Shown here: piece after piece, positions 10,532 to 19,819 of the stretch
Layout of the letters: each line of letters begins with the position of its first letter
How positions within the stretch are numbered: the first letter of the stretch is position 1
The notes under the pieces: generated by a model
What the model saw: only the letters and a program-made list of their open reading frames with translations
Databases searched by the model: none
Told to the model about the DNA's origin: nothing
Program-made: the position numbers and the translations under genes
Source: Chlorobaculum sp. 24CR
Lineage (GTDB): Bacteria > Bacteroidota > Chlorobiia > Chlorobiales > Chlorobiaceae
NCBI RefSeq assembly: GCF_004118635.1
Contig: NZ_SDGU01000024.1
Span: forward strand, 58,580 to 122,579
Reading direction: 5' to 3'
DNA: 64,000 nt

Positions 10532-12148
10532 TCATAATGCCCGCTTTTCAATGAAATGCCGTGCAACCTTCATGAGCGGATCGCCTTCACGGATCAACAC
10601 TTTGACCTGCTCTTCAGTTCCAAACAAGTGCCTGGCGATTCTTGCCTTGAGCGCCAGGGCGATCTCAGCTCTGTCACGGTTGAACTCTGCCTGGTCGAAT
10701 GTGACCCTGGACTCCTCGCATCCCTTTTTGACCAGCGCTTCGAGATTGGCGGGAACATGATAGTTTTCGAGGTATGCCGCCGCCGAATGGCGGAACTTCT
10801 GGACCGGATCATCGGAAGCGTCGATCAGCTTCAGGGCGATATCCTCGATGACGCCCTTGGCGTAAAGCTCCTGGTACAGGTTGGAGTAGGGCTTGCCGAA
10901 AACCCAGTAATCGGGCATGATGCCACCCGCTTTGGCCAGCATGGCGCGGAGGCTGTCCGCCGAAGCGCTCTTCAACAAGGTTCCGGTGCTGTAAACCGAA
11001 ATATCTTGACCCTCCCGGTACAAAAGACCGCCGTACTTCTTCATGAAATTACCGGGAAGATTCCGGGTGAACATCTCCTTGTAATAGCGCTCGCGTCCGG
11101 AGAAACCCTCGTCATACTCGCGCTGAATCTGCCGTCCGGACGGAGTGTAGTATCTCGAAACGGTCAGTCTGACTACTGAGTTGTCGGGCAACTTGAACTG
11201 CCGCTGCACCAGTCCCTTTCCGAAGGTCAGCTCGCCGATAAGCAGGGCGCGATGGTTGTCTTGCAGCGCTCCGGCAAGAATTTCGGCTGCCGACGCGCTC
11301 CCGCGATCAACCAGCAGGCACACCGGCCCCGTCTCGAAAATGCCACCAGAGGTCGAGGAGTATTTCATCTGGTCGTCACCGCCATGCCGACTTTTAGTAT
11401 AGACAATGAGCTTGCCTGCCGGAAGCAGCTCGTCGGCGATAGTGACGGCCTGATCGAGATAGCCGCCAGGATTGCCGCGCACATCGATAATGAGCTGCCG
11501 CATTCCCTTGTCACGCAGCTTCTGCACCGCTTTATGAAACTCGCTTGCCGTCGTTTCGACGAACTGGCCAATCCGGATGTAGCCGGTATTGGCATCGTCA
11601 AGAAACGCCGCGTCGATGCTCGTGGTCGAAATTTTGTCGCGAGTGACCCGGAAATCGATCATCCGCCGGGTCAGCGGCCGGTAAACTTTAAGACTGACTC
11701 TGGTGCCCCGCTCACCCCTGAGCTTGGTGAGCACAGCCGAAGGCTTGATGCCGATGACATTTTTCGAGTCAATCGCAACAATCCGGTCGCCAGGCATGAT
11801 TCCGGCTGACTCGCTCGGCCCGCCCGCAAGCGGCGTAACGACCAGCAGGGTATCGCGTACGACATCGAATTCGATCCCTATTCCCTCGAAGTTGCCATTG
11901 AAATTCGACTGGGTGATCGCGGCTTTTTCCGGTTCGAGGTAGATGGAGTGGGGATCAAGCGACTGCACCATGCCGCGAACTCCCGCGCTTTGCAGGCTGT
12001 CGGCATTGACCGGATCGACATAATATGACCTGATTAGCTTGTAGGCATCGAGCATTTTTTCTCCTGCCCCGCCGCTGGTCCGCCACCCGATAAAATAACC
12101 GAATACCCCAATGAGCAGCATGATAATGACAGTGAAAATACGGGACAT
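10532..12148 (-). CDS. C-terminal processing peptidase (S41 family, CtpA/Prc-like)
   Basis: Serine protease with a Ser-Lys dyad that degrades or trims periplasmic proteins. Order: N-terminal membrane anchor (residues 4-21), PDZ domain (about 90-170, with GIGIEFDVV and GIMPGDRIVAID), then the S41 domain with DVRGNPGGYLDQAV, DRGSASAAEI (Ser286) and ELTFGKGLVQ (Lys311). The tail after about residue 360 is longer than in minimal CtpA and probably forms an additional C-terminal domain. 538 residues. It is upstream of the two START genes on the same strand; the long AT-rich gap lies before it. Confidence 0.92.
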   Translation of the reverse strand: MSRIFTVIIMLLIGVFGYFIGWRTSGGAGEKMLDAYKLIRSYYVDPVNADSLQSAGVRGMVQSLDPHSIYLEPEKAAITQSNFNGNFEGIGIEFDVVRDTLLVVTPLAGGPSESAGIMPGDRIVAIDSKNVIGIKPSAVLTKLRGERGTRVSLKVYRPLTRRMIDFRVTRDKISTTSIDAAFLDDANTGYIRIGQFVETTASEFHKAVQKLRDKGMRQLIIDVRGNPGGYLDQAVTIADELLPAGKLIVYTKSRHGGDDQMKYSSTSGGIFETGPVCLLVDRGSASAAEILAGALQDNHRALLIGELTFGKGLVQRQFKLPDNSVVRLTVSRYYTPSGRQIQREYDEGFSGRERYYKEMFTRNLPGNFMKKYGGLLYREGQDISVYSTGTLLKSASADSLRAMLAKAGGIMPDYWVFGKPYSNLYQELYAKGVIEDIALKLIDASDDPVQKFRHSAAAYLENYHVPANLEALVKKGCEESRVTFDQAEFNRDRAEIALALKARIARHLFGTEEQVKVLIREGDPLMKVARHFIEKRAL

Positions 12149-12616
12149 AGAGATCGTTTCAGGTTAACTGCAGAACTGATGGTGACGGGTGACCAAAACA
12201 ACGCAAGTCATACAAGACAACTCGAAAAGAGCCGGTAGCGAAACGCCAAAAGAGAGCACAAAATCCGGAGTCGGAATGCCTTTACATGAACACTGCAAAA
12301 GCGCGTCAGACTGACTGGTGGATATCGACGGCAAAAGCCTGCCGGTTCACGAACTACTAATTGTACCGAAGAGAAGGGGAATTCGCAACAACAACCATCG
12401 TCATCAAAAAGCATCACCCAGCATTAACTCGGTGCAATCCTGAATTTCAGCCTGCTATTTATCCACGAATAACCCAAAGACCATAACCAGTTATTTTATC
12501 TTTAATAATGACAAATAATCAGGTTTATAGAATTTTATCTAAAATTAAATTCAGCAATATTTTGATATGTATTTTGAATAAACTCAACAATAATTAAACA
12601 ATATGAAAACGAAATA

Positions 12617-12644
12617 CGTATAATTAATAATTATTAATTATACG
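12617..12644. repeat. Perfect 28-nt AT-rich palindrome
   Basis: A perfect inverted repeat with 14-bp arms and no loop (CGTATAATTAATAA and its complement), inside the AT-rich gap. This is large enough to be a dimeric-protein binding site, but in such AT-rich DNA some palindromy arises by chance. Confidence 0.6.
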
Positions 12645-12902
12645 CTACACTGAAGAAAATAACACCAATAATACCAATATTAAAAAAATTATATGAACAT
12701 AAAACATTATAATTTTAATATTAAAAAAATAAACATAACTTGTTTTAATTAAAAAACTTATGTTAGTTTATTAAAATATTTTTTTATTATATTTACTTCT
12801 TTTTAATAAGAAATTAACGCTTTTTATTTATTAAAATAAAAACAGATATTTACACACAAGTGATGATTTTATTCAATAACACTTGCTCTATAAGATGAGA
12901 AT

Positions 12903-12932
12903 AAGGCGGGTTTATCAAAAGATATTAACCGC
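12903..12932 (-). terminator. Imperfect hairpin downstream of the RidA gene
   Basis: On the minus strand the sequence AGGCGGTT...ACCCGCCT forms an imperfect GC-based stem with a TTTT-centred loop about 40 bases after the ridA stop, followed by TTATTC. It fits a weak intrinsic terminator. Confidence 0.35.
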
Positions 12933-12969
12933 CTCTATTCTGTTCTTTAAACGTAGATTAAAAGCCTGA

Positions 12970-13449
12970 TTATTTTTCTGATAGAGGACTATAAGCGATC
13001 ATTTCAATCTCGACGCTGGCATCAAGCGGGAGAGATGCAACACCGACAGCGCTTCTGACATGCCGACCCGATTCACCGAAAATTTCACCGACAAGTTCAG
13101 AGGCTCCGTTGGCCACCTTGTGCTGACTGGTGAATCCTTCGGCGCTCGAAACATAGACCGTCAACTTCACGACCCCCGCTATGGCATCGAGATTTCCGAC
13201 AACGGATCGGAGTACCGCAATGGCATTCAGCGCCGCCGCTCTGGCGGCCATCGCGGCCTCCCGCTCGCGCGCTTCGGTGACGCGCCCCTTTCCTCCCGGT
13301 TCAAGCAGCTTGCCGCCAACCAGCGGCAGTTGGCCCGAAGTGTAAATCAGATCGCCGATTCGTATCCCCGGCTGATACAGTCCCGCCGGTGACGAGATTT
13401 CCGGCAGAATAATGCCAGATTTCTTCAGGTTTTCTTCGTTTGATACCAT
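12970..13449 (-). CDS. RidA/YjgF-family protein (enamine/imine deaminase superfamily)
   Basis: Member of the YjgF/YER057c/UK114 family; RidA itself hydrolyses reactive 2-aminoacrylate-type imines. At 159 residues it belongs to the longer subgroup. Family features: GLYQPGIRIGDLIYTSGQLP, AREREAAMAARAAALNAI, and the C-terminal HVRSAVGVASLPLDASVEIEMIAY segment with an Arg and Glu in the expected places for substrate binding. It is divergent from the thiamin biosynthesis genes. The precise substrate of this subgroup is not known to me. Confidence 0.9.
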   Translation of the reverse strand: MVSNEENLKKSGIILPEISSPAGLYQPGIRIGDLIYTSGQLPLVGGKLLEPGGKGRVTEAREREAAMAARAAALNAIAVLRSVVGNLDAIAGVVKLTVYVSSAEGFTSQHKVANGASELVGEIFGESGRHVRSAVGVASLPLDASVEIEMIAYSPLSEK

Positions 13450-13545
13450 GGCTGTTTTGTGCTTTTTTGTTTAGAAAAAGAGCGAAAAACCGGAAGAGCA
13501 CAGAGAAGATTTTCCGCATTGTGATTCCATTGAAAAATAGTTATC

Positions 13546-14202
13546 GTGCCTGAAATTGCATCTATGGCTGGAAAACATCCCTCACTCCCCCGGCTGATGA
13601 TAGTCAGCAGCGGCGGCGAACATCTCGCTCATAGCGGACTCGTTCTGGAACAGGCGCAGGCGCTCGCCCGCTCAGCGCCGGTGATCTTTCAGTTGCGCGA
13701 GAAAATGCTCGATACCGCTTCGATCTGGCAACTCTGCCGCCGAATCGCGCCTCTGATCGATAGTGCCGGATCGATCCTCGCCGTCAACGAGCGCTTCGAC
13801 ATCGCGCTTGCCTCAAAGGCTGGCGGCGTTCATCTCCCCGAATCCTCCTGCCCTGCCGATGCCGTCCGTAAAGTCACCCAGGGAAACCTGCTTGCCGGGC
13901 AGAGCGTCCATAGCGAGCTGTCAGCCAGGAGAGCCGCTTCGGCGGGCCTCGATTATCTGCTTTTCGGGCCGGTCTTCCATACGCCGTCGAAAGCGCCATT
14001 CGGCCCGCCGCAAGGTCTGGATCAACTCCGGGAGATTTGCGCGAAAGTACGCATTCCGGTCTTCGCCGTCGGCGGCATCACGCCCGAAAAAGTCCCGGCC
14101 TGCCTCGAATGCGGAGCCTGGGGCGTTACCGCGCTCACTCCGTTTCTCGATGCCGGATCGCTGCCTGAAACCATCAACCGCTTCTTCTCATTCATGCCAT
14201 AA
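13546..14202 (+). CDS. Thiamine phosphate synthase-like protein, TenI (thiazole tautomerase) type
   Basis: A TIM-barrel protein of the ThiE/TenI superfamily. Segments [27 protein letters not shown] and the GQSVHS...[14 protein letters not shown] run match TenI, which aromatises the thiazole tautomer, more closely than ThiE (which has GVHLGQ.D and GVS.HS). The stop overlaps the start of the next gene (TAATG), so the two are coupled. The frame starts with GTG at 13546; an ATG at 13564 would give six fewer residues. TenI versus a second ThiE is a judgement from motif resemblance. Confidence 0.75.
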   Translation: MPEIASMAGKHPSLPRLMIVSSGGEHLAHSGLVLEQAQALARSAPVIFQLREKMLDTASIWQLCRRIAPLIDSAGSILAVNERFDIALASKAGGVHLPESSCPADAVRKVTQGNLLAGQSVHSELSARRAASAGLDYLLFGPVFHTPSKAPFGPPQGLDQLREICAKVRIPVFAVGGITPEKVPACLECGAWGVTALTPFLDAGSLPETINRFFSFMP

Positions 14203-14816
14203 TGTCACTACCGCGAAGACTCCTCTGCGTCATCACCGATGAGCAATCCGATCCCGTTGAACTCGCCCGCATGGCCCTTGAAGGCGGAGCAGGTATGGTA
14301 CAATTGCGACGAAAAACAGCCTCGGGCCGAGAACTTTATGAGTGGGCTCTGAGGATTCAGGAGCTGTGCCGCGAACACCAGGCGCTCTTTATAGTCAATG
14401 ACCGGCTCGATATAGCTTTGGCAATGAAGGCCGACGGGGTGCACCTCGGCCAGCAGGATCTGCCCGCATCCGCCGCTCGCGCCCTCTTCGACCCCGGCGC
14501 GATGATCGGCGTGTCGGTCTCCAGCGCTGCCGAGGCCGCAAAGGCCGCCGAAGAGGGCGCGAGCTACATCGGCGTTGGGCACATCTTTCCGACATTCTCC
14601 AAAGACAAACCCTCCGAGCCGATCGGTACGGCGGCGATACGGACGATCCGCAAGGCCGCGCAACTGCCGGTCATCGCCATCGGGGGCATCGACCACGACA
14701 ACGCCGCCGAGGTTATCCGCGCCGGAGCCTCGGGCATCGCGGTCATCTCGGCGGTTTCCGACAGCAGCGATCCTGTCGCAGCCGCCCGAGAGCTGGTGAA
14801 GAGAATCAGGCAATGA
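14202..14816 (+). CDS. thiE: Thiamine-phosphate synthase ThiE
   Basis: Joins hydroxymethylpyrimidine pyrophosphate and thiazole phosphate to make thiamine monophosphate. The 204-residue TIM barrel has the standard motifs: [31 protein letters not shown], then [18 protein letters not shown] (phosphate/Mg binding) and the late VIAIGGI strand. Start and stop overlap the neighbours by 1 (TAATG) and 4 bases (ATGA), so tenI-like, thiE and thiD form one tightly coupled unit. No TPP riboswitch was recognised upstream. Confidence 0.92.
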   Translation: MSLPRRLLCVITDEQSDPVELARMALEGGAGMVQLRRKTASGRELYEWALRIQELCREHQALFIVNDRLDIALAMKADGVHLGQQDLPASAARALFDPGAMIGVSVSSAAEAAKAAEEGASYIGVGHIFPTFSKDKPSEPIGTAAIRTIRKAAQLPVIAIGGIDHDNAAEVIRAGASGIAVISAVSDSSDPVAAARELVKRIRQ

Positions 14817-15652
14817 GCCTCGTACCGAACTACATTACCGTGCTGACCATCGCCGGATCGGACGGCAGCGGCGGGGCCGGCATCCAGGCCGACCTGAAAA
14901 CGATCGCCGCCAACAACGGCTACGGCCTGAGCGTCATCACCGCTGTGACAGCCCAGAACACCCTCGGAGTACGCTCGTTTCACGAAATCCCGCCTGCATT
15001 CATCGCTGAACAGTTCAGGACGATTGCCGACGATATTGGCATCGATGCGGTCAAGATCGGTATGCTCGGCTCGCCTGAAGCGGCGGAAACGGTCGTCGGA
15101 CTCATCGAAAACCTCGATGGGGTTCCGGTCGTCCTCGACACCGTTTTGCGCTCATCGAGCGGGAAATCGCTCTTCGAGGCGGAAACGATGACGCCGATGC
15201 AACGGCTCTTTGGTCTGGTCAACCTCATCACGCCGAACCTGCCAGAGGCGGCGTTACTGACGGGCCGCAACAAGGCTCCGGCAACGAAAGCCGAAATCGA
15301 AGTGATGGCGAAGGATTTGCAGCGAAAAGGAGCGAGTTCCGTGCTGGTCAAGGGGGGGCATGGAGAGGGAGAGCGATGCAACGACTGCCTGCTGCACGAA
15401 GGGAAATTCTTCTGGTACTCGAACCCGAAAATCGAGACGGACAACACGCACGGCACCGGCTGTACTCTGTCGTCGGCGATAGCGTGCGGGCTGGCCAAAG
15501 GAGAGACAATGAACGAAGCCGTAGCCTCAGCTATCGACTATACGAGAAAAGCGTTGCTGGCGGGAGCGGCGTGGCGGCTCGGGCGCGGAAACGGCCCGCT
15601 GGAACATTTTCCCGGTCGAAAGGTCGAAGCCCGGCCAGGAAAAAATCGATAA
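14813..15652 (+). CDS. thiD: Hydroxymethylpyrimidine/phosphomethylpyrimidine kinase ThiD
   Basis: Ribokinase-fold enzyme that phosphorylates HMP and HMP-P to give HMP pyrophosphate, the ThiE substrate. Motifs: [19 protein letters not shown] at the N-terminus, [44 protein letters not shown], then [15 protein letters not shown], the anion-hole/catalytic motif. 279 residues. It overlaps thiE by ATGA and its stop is 6 bases from the end of the convergent ugd pseudogene. Confidence 0.95.
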   Translation: MSLVPNYITVLTIAGSDGSGGAGIQADLKTIAANNGYGLSVITAVTAQNTLGVRSFHEIPPAFIAEQFRTIADDIGIDAVKIGMLGSPEAAETVVGLIENLDGVPVVLDTVLRSSSGKSLFEAETMTPMQRLFGLVNLITPNLPEAALLTGRNKAPATKAEIEVMAKDLQRKGASSVLVKGGHGEGERCNDCLLHEGKFFWYSNPKIETDNTHGTGCTLSSAIACGLAKGETMNEAVASAIDYTRKALLAGAAWRLGRGNGPLEHFPGRKVEARPGKNR

Positions 15653-15658
15653 AACGGA

Positions 15659-16584
15659 TCAGCGCACCAAGCGAGGTCGGCGGCCGATAGAGTAGTAGCG
15701 GAGTCCCGCCTGCAAGATTCGCGAATCGTAGCCGGCTTCCGTGCCGTGCGCTCAAGCGCCTGCACATCCTTTGGGAAGCAGGGGTCGCCGCAACCCACGC
15801 CGGGATAGATAAAAGCGAAGCCGATCCTCGAATCGGAACCGATTCCCCTGCGCACCGCCTCGACATACGCCCCGGCACGTTCGGCGATGTTGGCGATCTC
15901 GTTCATGAAGCTGATCTTGGTGGCAAGCATGGCGTTGGCCGCATACTTGGGTCAACTCCGCAGAGAGAGCGGATGTCCATGGCGATAAAACGCTCGCGGC
16001 TGCGGTTAAACGGCGCATAGAAGTTGCGCAGCAGCTCCTTGGCGCGCGGACCCCTGTCCACGCCGACGACGATACGCTCCGGCTTCATGAAATCGTCCAC
16101 GGCATCGCCCTCTTTGAGAAATTCGGGATTGGAAACAACGTCGAAATCGAGCGTCTTGCCCCGCTCTTCGAGCACCGTCCGGATCGTTTCGCGCACCAGA
16201 TCAGCGGTTCCAACCGGCACCGTTGATTTGTCGATGACGATACGGTAATCCTCCATGTTGCGTCCGATGCTCTCGGCAACGCAGAGCACGTGGCTCAAGT
16301 CAGCCGATCCATCTTCGTCGGGCGGCGTACCGACAGCAATAAACTGGTAAAGGCCGAAATCAACCCCCTCGCTGATGCTGGTGGTGAACCGGAGTCGCCC
16401 TTCACGAATATTTTTGGCGACCATCTCGGTCGAGACCCGGTTCATAGATGGGAATTTCTCCCTTCAGGAGCCGATTGATCTTGTTTTCGTCAATATCAAC
16501 GCACAACACGTCATTGCCTGCATCGGCAAAACAGGCGCCGGTCACCAGTCCGACGTAACCGGAACCGAATATGGTTATTTTCAC
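15659..16584 (-). pseudogene. ugd: Decayed UDP-glucose 6-dehydrogenase (ugd) with frameshifts and an internal deletion
   Basis: Intact Ugd oxidises UDP-glucose to UDP-glucuronate. The Rossmann start [19 protein letters not shown] is in frame from 16584, but a one-base insertion near 16430 (GACCGAG for GACGAG) shifts the frame. The second piece continues with [16 protein letters not shown] and [14 protein letters not shown] to FIAMDIRS, where extra bases in a CT repeat and a C-run (about 15949-15970) shift it again. The third piece has [17 protein letters not shown] and the active-site region CFPKDVQAL, now [17 protein letters not shown] further shift near 15740 restores [10 protein letters not shown], and this is joined at about 15705-15712 to a C-terminal-looking GLRYYSIGR ending at 15659. 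Total 926 bases against about 1,300 for a normal gene, so around 130-140 codons are missing. Confidence 0.88.
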
Positions 16585-16596
16585 GCAATCTGAGGC

Positions 16597-16695
16597 TTAC
16601 TTAATCAGAAACAACAGAATGATGATCCACGCCGAAACCATTGGCACAGCGGCAAACAGCCTCTTTTTCCAGAGCCGCTCACTCCACGACGACAA
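16597..16695 (-). CDS. Possible 32-residue single-TM peptide (TTG start)
   Basis: A short open frame, overlapping the last codons of the upstream lipoprotein gene, encodes a basic N-terminus ([10 protein letters not shown]) followed by one hydrophobic helix (VSAWIIILLFLIK). It begins with TTG directly after an in-frame TGA, with no clear ribosome-binding site, so translational coupling would be required. It could be a real micro-protein or coincidence. Confidence 0.2.
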   Translation of the reverse strand: MSSWSERLWKKRLFAAVPMVSAWIIILLFLIK

Positions 16696-17524
16696 TCAGG
16701 CAGCGAGACTTTTTCCAGAACTCCGACTCGTTTCGGATCAAGAGGAGCGCAGAGGTTTTACCGCCGACAAGCTCGTATGAACCTCTGGTATGCGGGGTGA
16801 TGATGTGCAGACGGCTGACCGGCTTGTTGAAAAATATGTCTTTGGTTTCGGTTATATCAACCTCACTGAAGGGGCGCAGATCGAAATCGTTGGCCAGAGC
16901 CGGTCGTGTGCCAAAAAATCGGTAAAAAGGGCCTGATGGAGCCAGAATCCCTTTTGAGACAAGCTGATCGACGGTGCCAACGATGTAATAGGCCTTGACC
17001 ATCTGGTCTTCCTGGTCACTGATAGCCTCATCCATGACATCGACCGTGTTGGTGAGCCTGGCGATCTGCCGGTTCAGCTTGGCGATCTCCCCTTTCATGG
17101 CCCCAAGTTCCAGACTCTTCTTATCCAGCTCTCCCTTGAGCTGACCGGTCATGCGGTCGAGTGCCGTGATCCGGTATTGCGAATCGTGGTTCTCCTTTTC
17201 AAGCGTCGTGACCAGGTTCTTGCTTGCCGAAAGCGTGGAGTCGATGTAACGGATATTGGTGTTGATCTCGCGCCCGATCTGTTCGGCGCTCTTTGGCTTG
17301 CGCCCCTCCACATCGGACGAGAGCCGCACGACCACGGCCTCTTTCTGGCGAATCCGCCCGAGATTTTTCTGAACCTGCACAAGAATGGACATCATCGACT
17401 CGAGATGCTTCTCCTCCTCCTTTTTGCGCTCTTGCCGAGAGCAAGAGGAGGTCGTGACGATGATCGCGCCCGCCAGTAACATGACGGCGATGCGCCTGAA
17501 GGGCTTCAGAGCCACTCTATCCAT
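16679..17524 (-). CDS. Coiled-coil lipoprotein of unknown function
   Basis: 281 residues. The N-terminus has a basic segment, a hydrophobic helix and a lipobox-like stretch ending TTSSC, so the mature protein is probably lipid-anchored. Residues about 35-170 are charged and helical with heptad-like spacing ([36 protein letters not shown]), predicting coiled coil. The C-terminal third contains [18 protein letters not shown] and a beta-rich end with [15 protein letters not shown]. This overall form (lipobox, coiled coil, KAYYVVGT segment) occurs in Bacteroidota lipoproteins, some labelled collagen-binding adhesins; I do not infer that activity. Its start overlaps the end of the upstream hydrolase gene by 19 bases. 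Confidence 0.75.
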   Translation of the reverse strand: MDRVALKPFRRIAVMLLAGAIIVTTSSCSRQERKKEEEKHLESMMSILVQVQKNLGRIRQKEAVVVRLSSDVEGRKPKSAEQIGREINTNIRYIDSTLSASKNLVTTLEKENHDSQYRITALDRMTGQLKGELDKKSLELGAMKGEIAKLNRQIARLTNTVDVMDEAISDQEDQMVKAYYIVGTVDQLVSKGILAPSGPFYRFFGTRPALANDFDLRPFSEVDITETKDIFFNKPVSRLHIITPHTRGSYELVGGKTSALLLIRNESEFWKKSRCLIVVVE

Positions 17525-18210
17525 TGTTCAACTCCATCTTTGGTACCATACCACTTTGTATGCGGCGCTGGCAAATGTTCGCATTCGGGTATAGTAACAT
17601 TTTCGGCGCCTTCAAGAAAGCAGCTTTTCGCGGGAACAACCCCGTCTCCGGCAAGATTTCCATCGTCGGTCACTCCCCGGTAAAACATATAGCACAGTTT
17701 TTCGATCATGCCGCCATCGAGCGAACCTTTATACCGGTCGCTGACGACCGAGACAACCTTATATTTACGGAAAAATTCAGCGCTGAGATGCTGAAAAATA
17801 AAATCGGTCTTGATTTTCGCGAAATGCTCGTGGGTATGAAATGGAGTCCCAAGCGTGACCAGTCTGCCGACCAGACCGTTCACGGCATAAACATCGCCCT
17901 GAAACGGACGTTCCAGGAGATAGACCATGGCTACCGTGCCGCCGCCGCTATGCGCGACGATGGTGACCGGCTCGCCGGGAAAACGCGAACCCATGTCGCG
18001 CACCGTCCGGTCAAGCGCCGCCATCACGCGGTTGGTCGAACGCTCAGGCGATGGAGGAAACCCGATCCAGTCCAGAAGATTGATCGGAACGATGGCGATC
18101 TTCTCCGCCGGAACCCAGGCGGAGAGGGCCTGGCGCATCACCTCGTAAAGGGAGTCCCAGAAAAGTACGCCCGGAACGATCACTACCGGATTCTGCCTGA
18201 CCGCTACCAT
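17506..18210 (-). CDS. Alpha/beta hydrolase, lipase-like
   Basis: 234 residues with a lipase-like organisation: [18 protein letters not shown] at the start (oxyanion-hole strand), the nucleophile elbow [12 protein letters not shown] (Ser88), then [13 protein letters not shown] and, near the end, GDGVVPAKS (Asp) and ECEHLPAPH (His) as the rest of the triad. The order resembles PGAP1-like or triacylglycerol lipases. No signal peptide is evident, so it is probably cytoplasmic or membrane-associated. It lies between pepA (63 bases away) and the coiled-coil lipoprotein. Substrate unknown. Confidence 0.8.
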   Translation of the reverse strand: MVAVRQNPVVIVPGVLFWDSLYEVMRQALSAWVPAEKIAIVPINLLDWIGFPPSPERSTNRVMAALDRTVRDMGSRFPGEPVTIVAHSGGGTVAMVYLLERPFQGDVYAVNGLVGRLVTLGTPFHTHEHFAKIKTDFIFQHLSAEFFRKYKVVSVVSDRYKGSLDGGMIEKLCYMFYRGVTDDGNLAGDGVVPAKSCFLEGAENVTIPECEHLPAPHTKWYGTKDGVEQWIEWL

Positions 18211-18273
18211 AGTGGACCACGCCTCCTGCGCAGGTTATGGATCATGAACAGAGGGGTTCAATTTCAGAGTTTC

Positions 18274-19788
18274 TTATGACCAGCTCTTGAGCAAATCGAG
18301 CACCAGGCGGACGCCAAAACCGGTCGCGCCGGGCGTCTTCGAGCCGCCCTTGGCCGGAAAGGCCGGGCCGGCAATGTCGATATGCGCCCAGCGCTTGTGG
18401 CCGTCGATGAACTTCTGGAGAAATTTGGCCGCAGTTACCGAACCGGCCCCGCGTCCGCCGGTGTTGTGCACATCGGCTACGTCGGACTTGATGAGTTCGT
18501 CGTACTCGTCCCAGAGCGGCATTTTCCACACCTTTTCGCCGGACGACTGGCCAGCCTCGAAAATACTCTCGGCCAGTTTGTCCTCATTGCTGAAAAGTCC
18601 CGCCACCGAATTGCCGAGCGCCACGATGCAGGCGCCGGTGAGGGTCGCCAGATCAATGATCACGTCGGGATCGTACTCCTTTTTGGCGTAAGTGAGCGCA
18701 TCGGCCAAAATCAGGCGTCCTTCCGCATCGGTGTTACCCACCTCGACCGTAATGCCCGACATGGTCGTGATGACGTCGCCAGGCTTCTGCGCCGAACCGC
18801 TCGGCATATTGTCGGTCGCCGGAACCAGGCCGATCACTCGCAGCGGCAGTCCGAGGCCGGCGACGGCCTCGACCGTGGCGATCACCGCGGCAGCTCCGGA
18901 CATGTCCGACTTCATCTCCTCCATCCCCTGGGCGGGCTTCAGGGAGATACCGCCGGAATCGAAGGTCACGCCCTTGCCGACCAGCGCAATGGTCTTTTTC
19001 GCCTTGCCCTTCGGCTTGTAGTCAAGAATGGTGAAGGTCGGCGGCTCCAGACTCCCCTTGTTGACCGCCAAGAGGCCGCCCATGCCAAGCTCGGTAATTT
19101 TCTTTTTATCGAACACCGTCACCTCGAAGCCGCCCCGTTTACCGGCCTCGATGGCCGCATCGGCCAGCTCTTCGGCGGAGAGATGATTGCCCGGCAGATT
19201 GACCAGATCTCGCGCCTGGTTCTGGCACGAGCCGACGATCATGCCAGCTTTCGCTCCTTTTTCGACAGCATCAAGCCGGTCGCCGCATCCGGCAAGCATC
19301 AGCTCCTCGATCGCTTTCGGCTTGTCCGAGTCCTTCTCCTCCTTGTCGAGCTTGCCGCTCTTGAGGCGATCGAAGCGGTACGCGCCGAACAGCGCGCCTT
19401 CGACAAGAATGGAGGCCAGCGCTTCCGGCTTCTGCTTCGACTGCTTTGACCACTCATCGATCGGCGAACAATCGAGGGCGAGAACGCCGAGATGCAGATC
19501 GACCGCCTTGCGGGCGACGGCATCGGCAGCCTTACGATACTCCTCGGCGGTTTTGCCTTCGCCGACACCGGCAAGCATCACCCTCAAAGCCCCTTTGCCC
19601 GAGGTCTGGCGGTACAGCATGGCGACTTCGCCTGCCGACGCCTTGAAGTCGTCATCGGGAACGGCAACAATGCCCAGAGCACCGAGAACCTTTGCCGCAT
19701 CGCGTTTGAACTCTTTCTTGCCGAAGAACCGGACAAGAATATCAGCCTTGACCAGCCCACCCTCCTTAGCCGTAACGGTATATTTCAT
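18274..19788 (-). CDS. pepA: Leucyl aminopeptidase (M17 family)
   Basis: Two-zinc cytosolic aminopeptidase that removes N-terminal residues from peptides. The catalytic C-terminal domain shows [34 protein letters not shown] and the family signature [17 protein letters not shown] carrying metal-binding Asp and Glu. About 504 residues from the ATG at 19788 (MKYTVTAK); the frame opens at 19857, but that would overlap the upstream gene, and the first 23 residues look untypical. It follows the DHH phosphoesterase by 31 bases on the same strand. Confidence 0.95.
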   Translation of the reverse strand: MKYTVTAKEGGLVKADILVRFFGKKEFKRDAAKVLGALGIVAVPDDDFKASAGEVAMLYRQTSGKGALRVMLAGVGEGKTAEEYRKAADAVARKAVDLHLGVLALDCSPIDEWSKQSKQKPEALASILVEGALFGAYRFDRLKSGKLDKEEKDSDKPKAIEELMLAGCGDRLDAVEKGAKAGMIVGSCQNQARDLVNLPGNHLSAEELADAAIEAGKRGGFEVTVFDKKKITELGMGGLLAVNKGSLEPPTFTILDYKPKGKAKKTIALVGKGVTFDSGGISLKPAQGMEEMKSDMSGAAAVIATVEAVAGLGLPLRVIGLVPATDNMPSGSAQKPGDVITTMSGITVEVGNTDAEGRLILADALTYAKKEYDPDVIIDLATLTGACIVALGNSVAGLFSNEDKLAESIFEAGQSSGEKVWKMPLWDEYDELIKSDVADVHNTGGRGAGSVTAAKFLQKFIDGHKRWAHIDIAGPAFPAKGGSKTPGATGFGVRLVLDLLKSWS

Positions 19789-19819
19789 AATTGCTTGTAA
19801 CTCAAAAGAATTGAAAGAA

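Larger units (their letters stand above)
12149..12969. other. 821-bp gene-free gap, strongly AT-rich between about 12430 and 12900
   Basis: No credible gene is seen. The first 280 bases are of ordinary composition. From about 12430 to 12900 the sequence becomes very AT-rich, far from its neighbours, and carries many A/T runs, a perfect 28-nt palindrome (12617-12644) and a 14-nt direct repeat AATATTAAAAAAAT at 12676-12689 and 12717-12730. A 69-codon open frame at 12208-12417 has no family features. The gap separates the protease gene from ridA, both on the minus strand, so it should hold the promoter of the protease. Confidence 0.6.

Noticed and set aside
12208..12417. 69-codon open frame on the minus strand
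   Set aside because: No family features and no clear ribosome-binding site; lies in the gap before the protease gene and reads like chance sequence.
13450..13545. TPP riboswitch before the thiamin genes
   Set aside because: No CUGAGA-type pyrophosphate-binding motif or matching stems in the 96 bases between ridA and the tenI-like gene.
15752..16018. Separate gene inside the ugd region
   Set aside because: It is one of the shifted reading frames of the decayed ugd gene.
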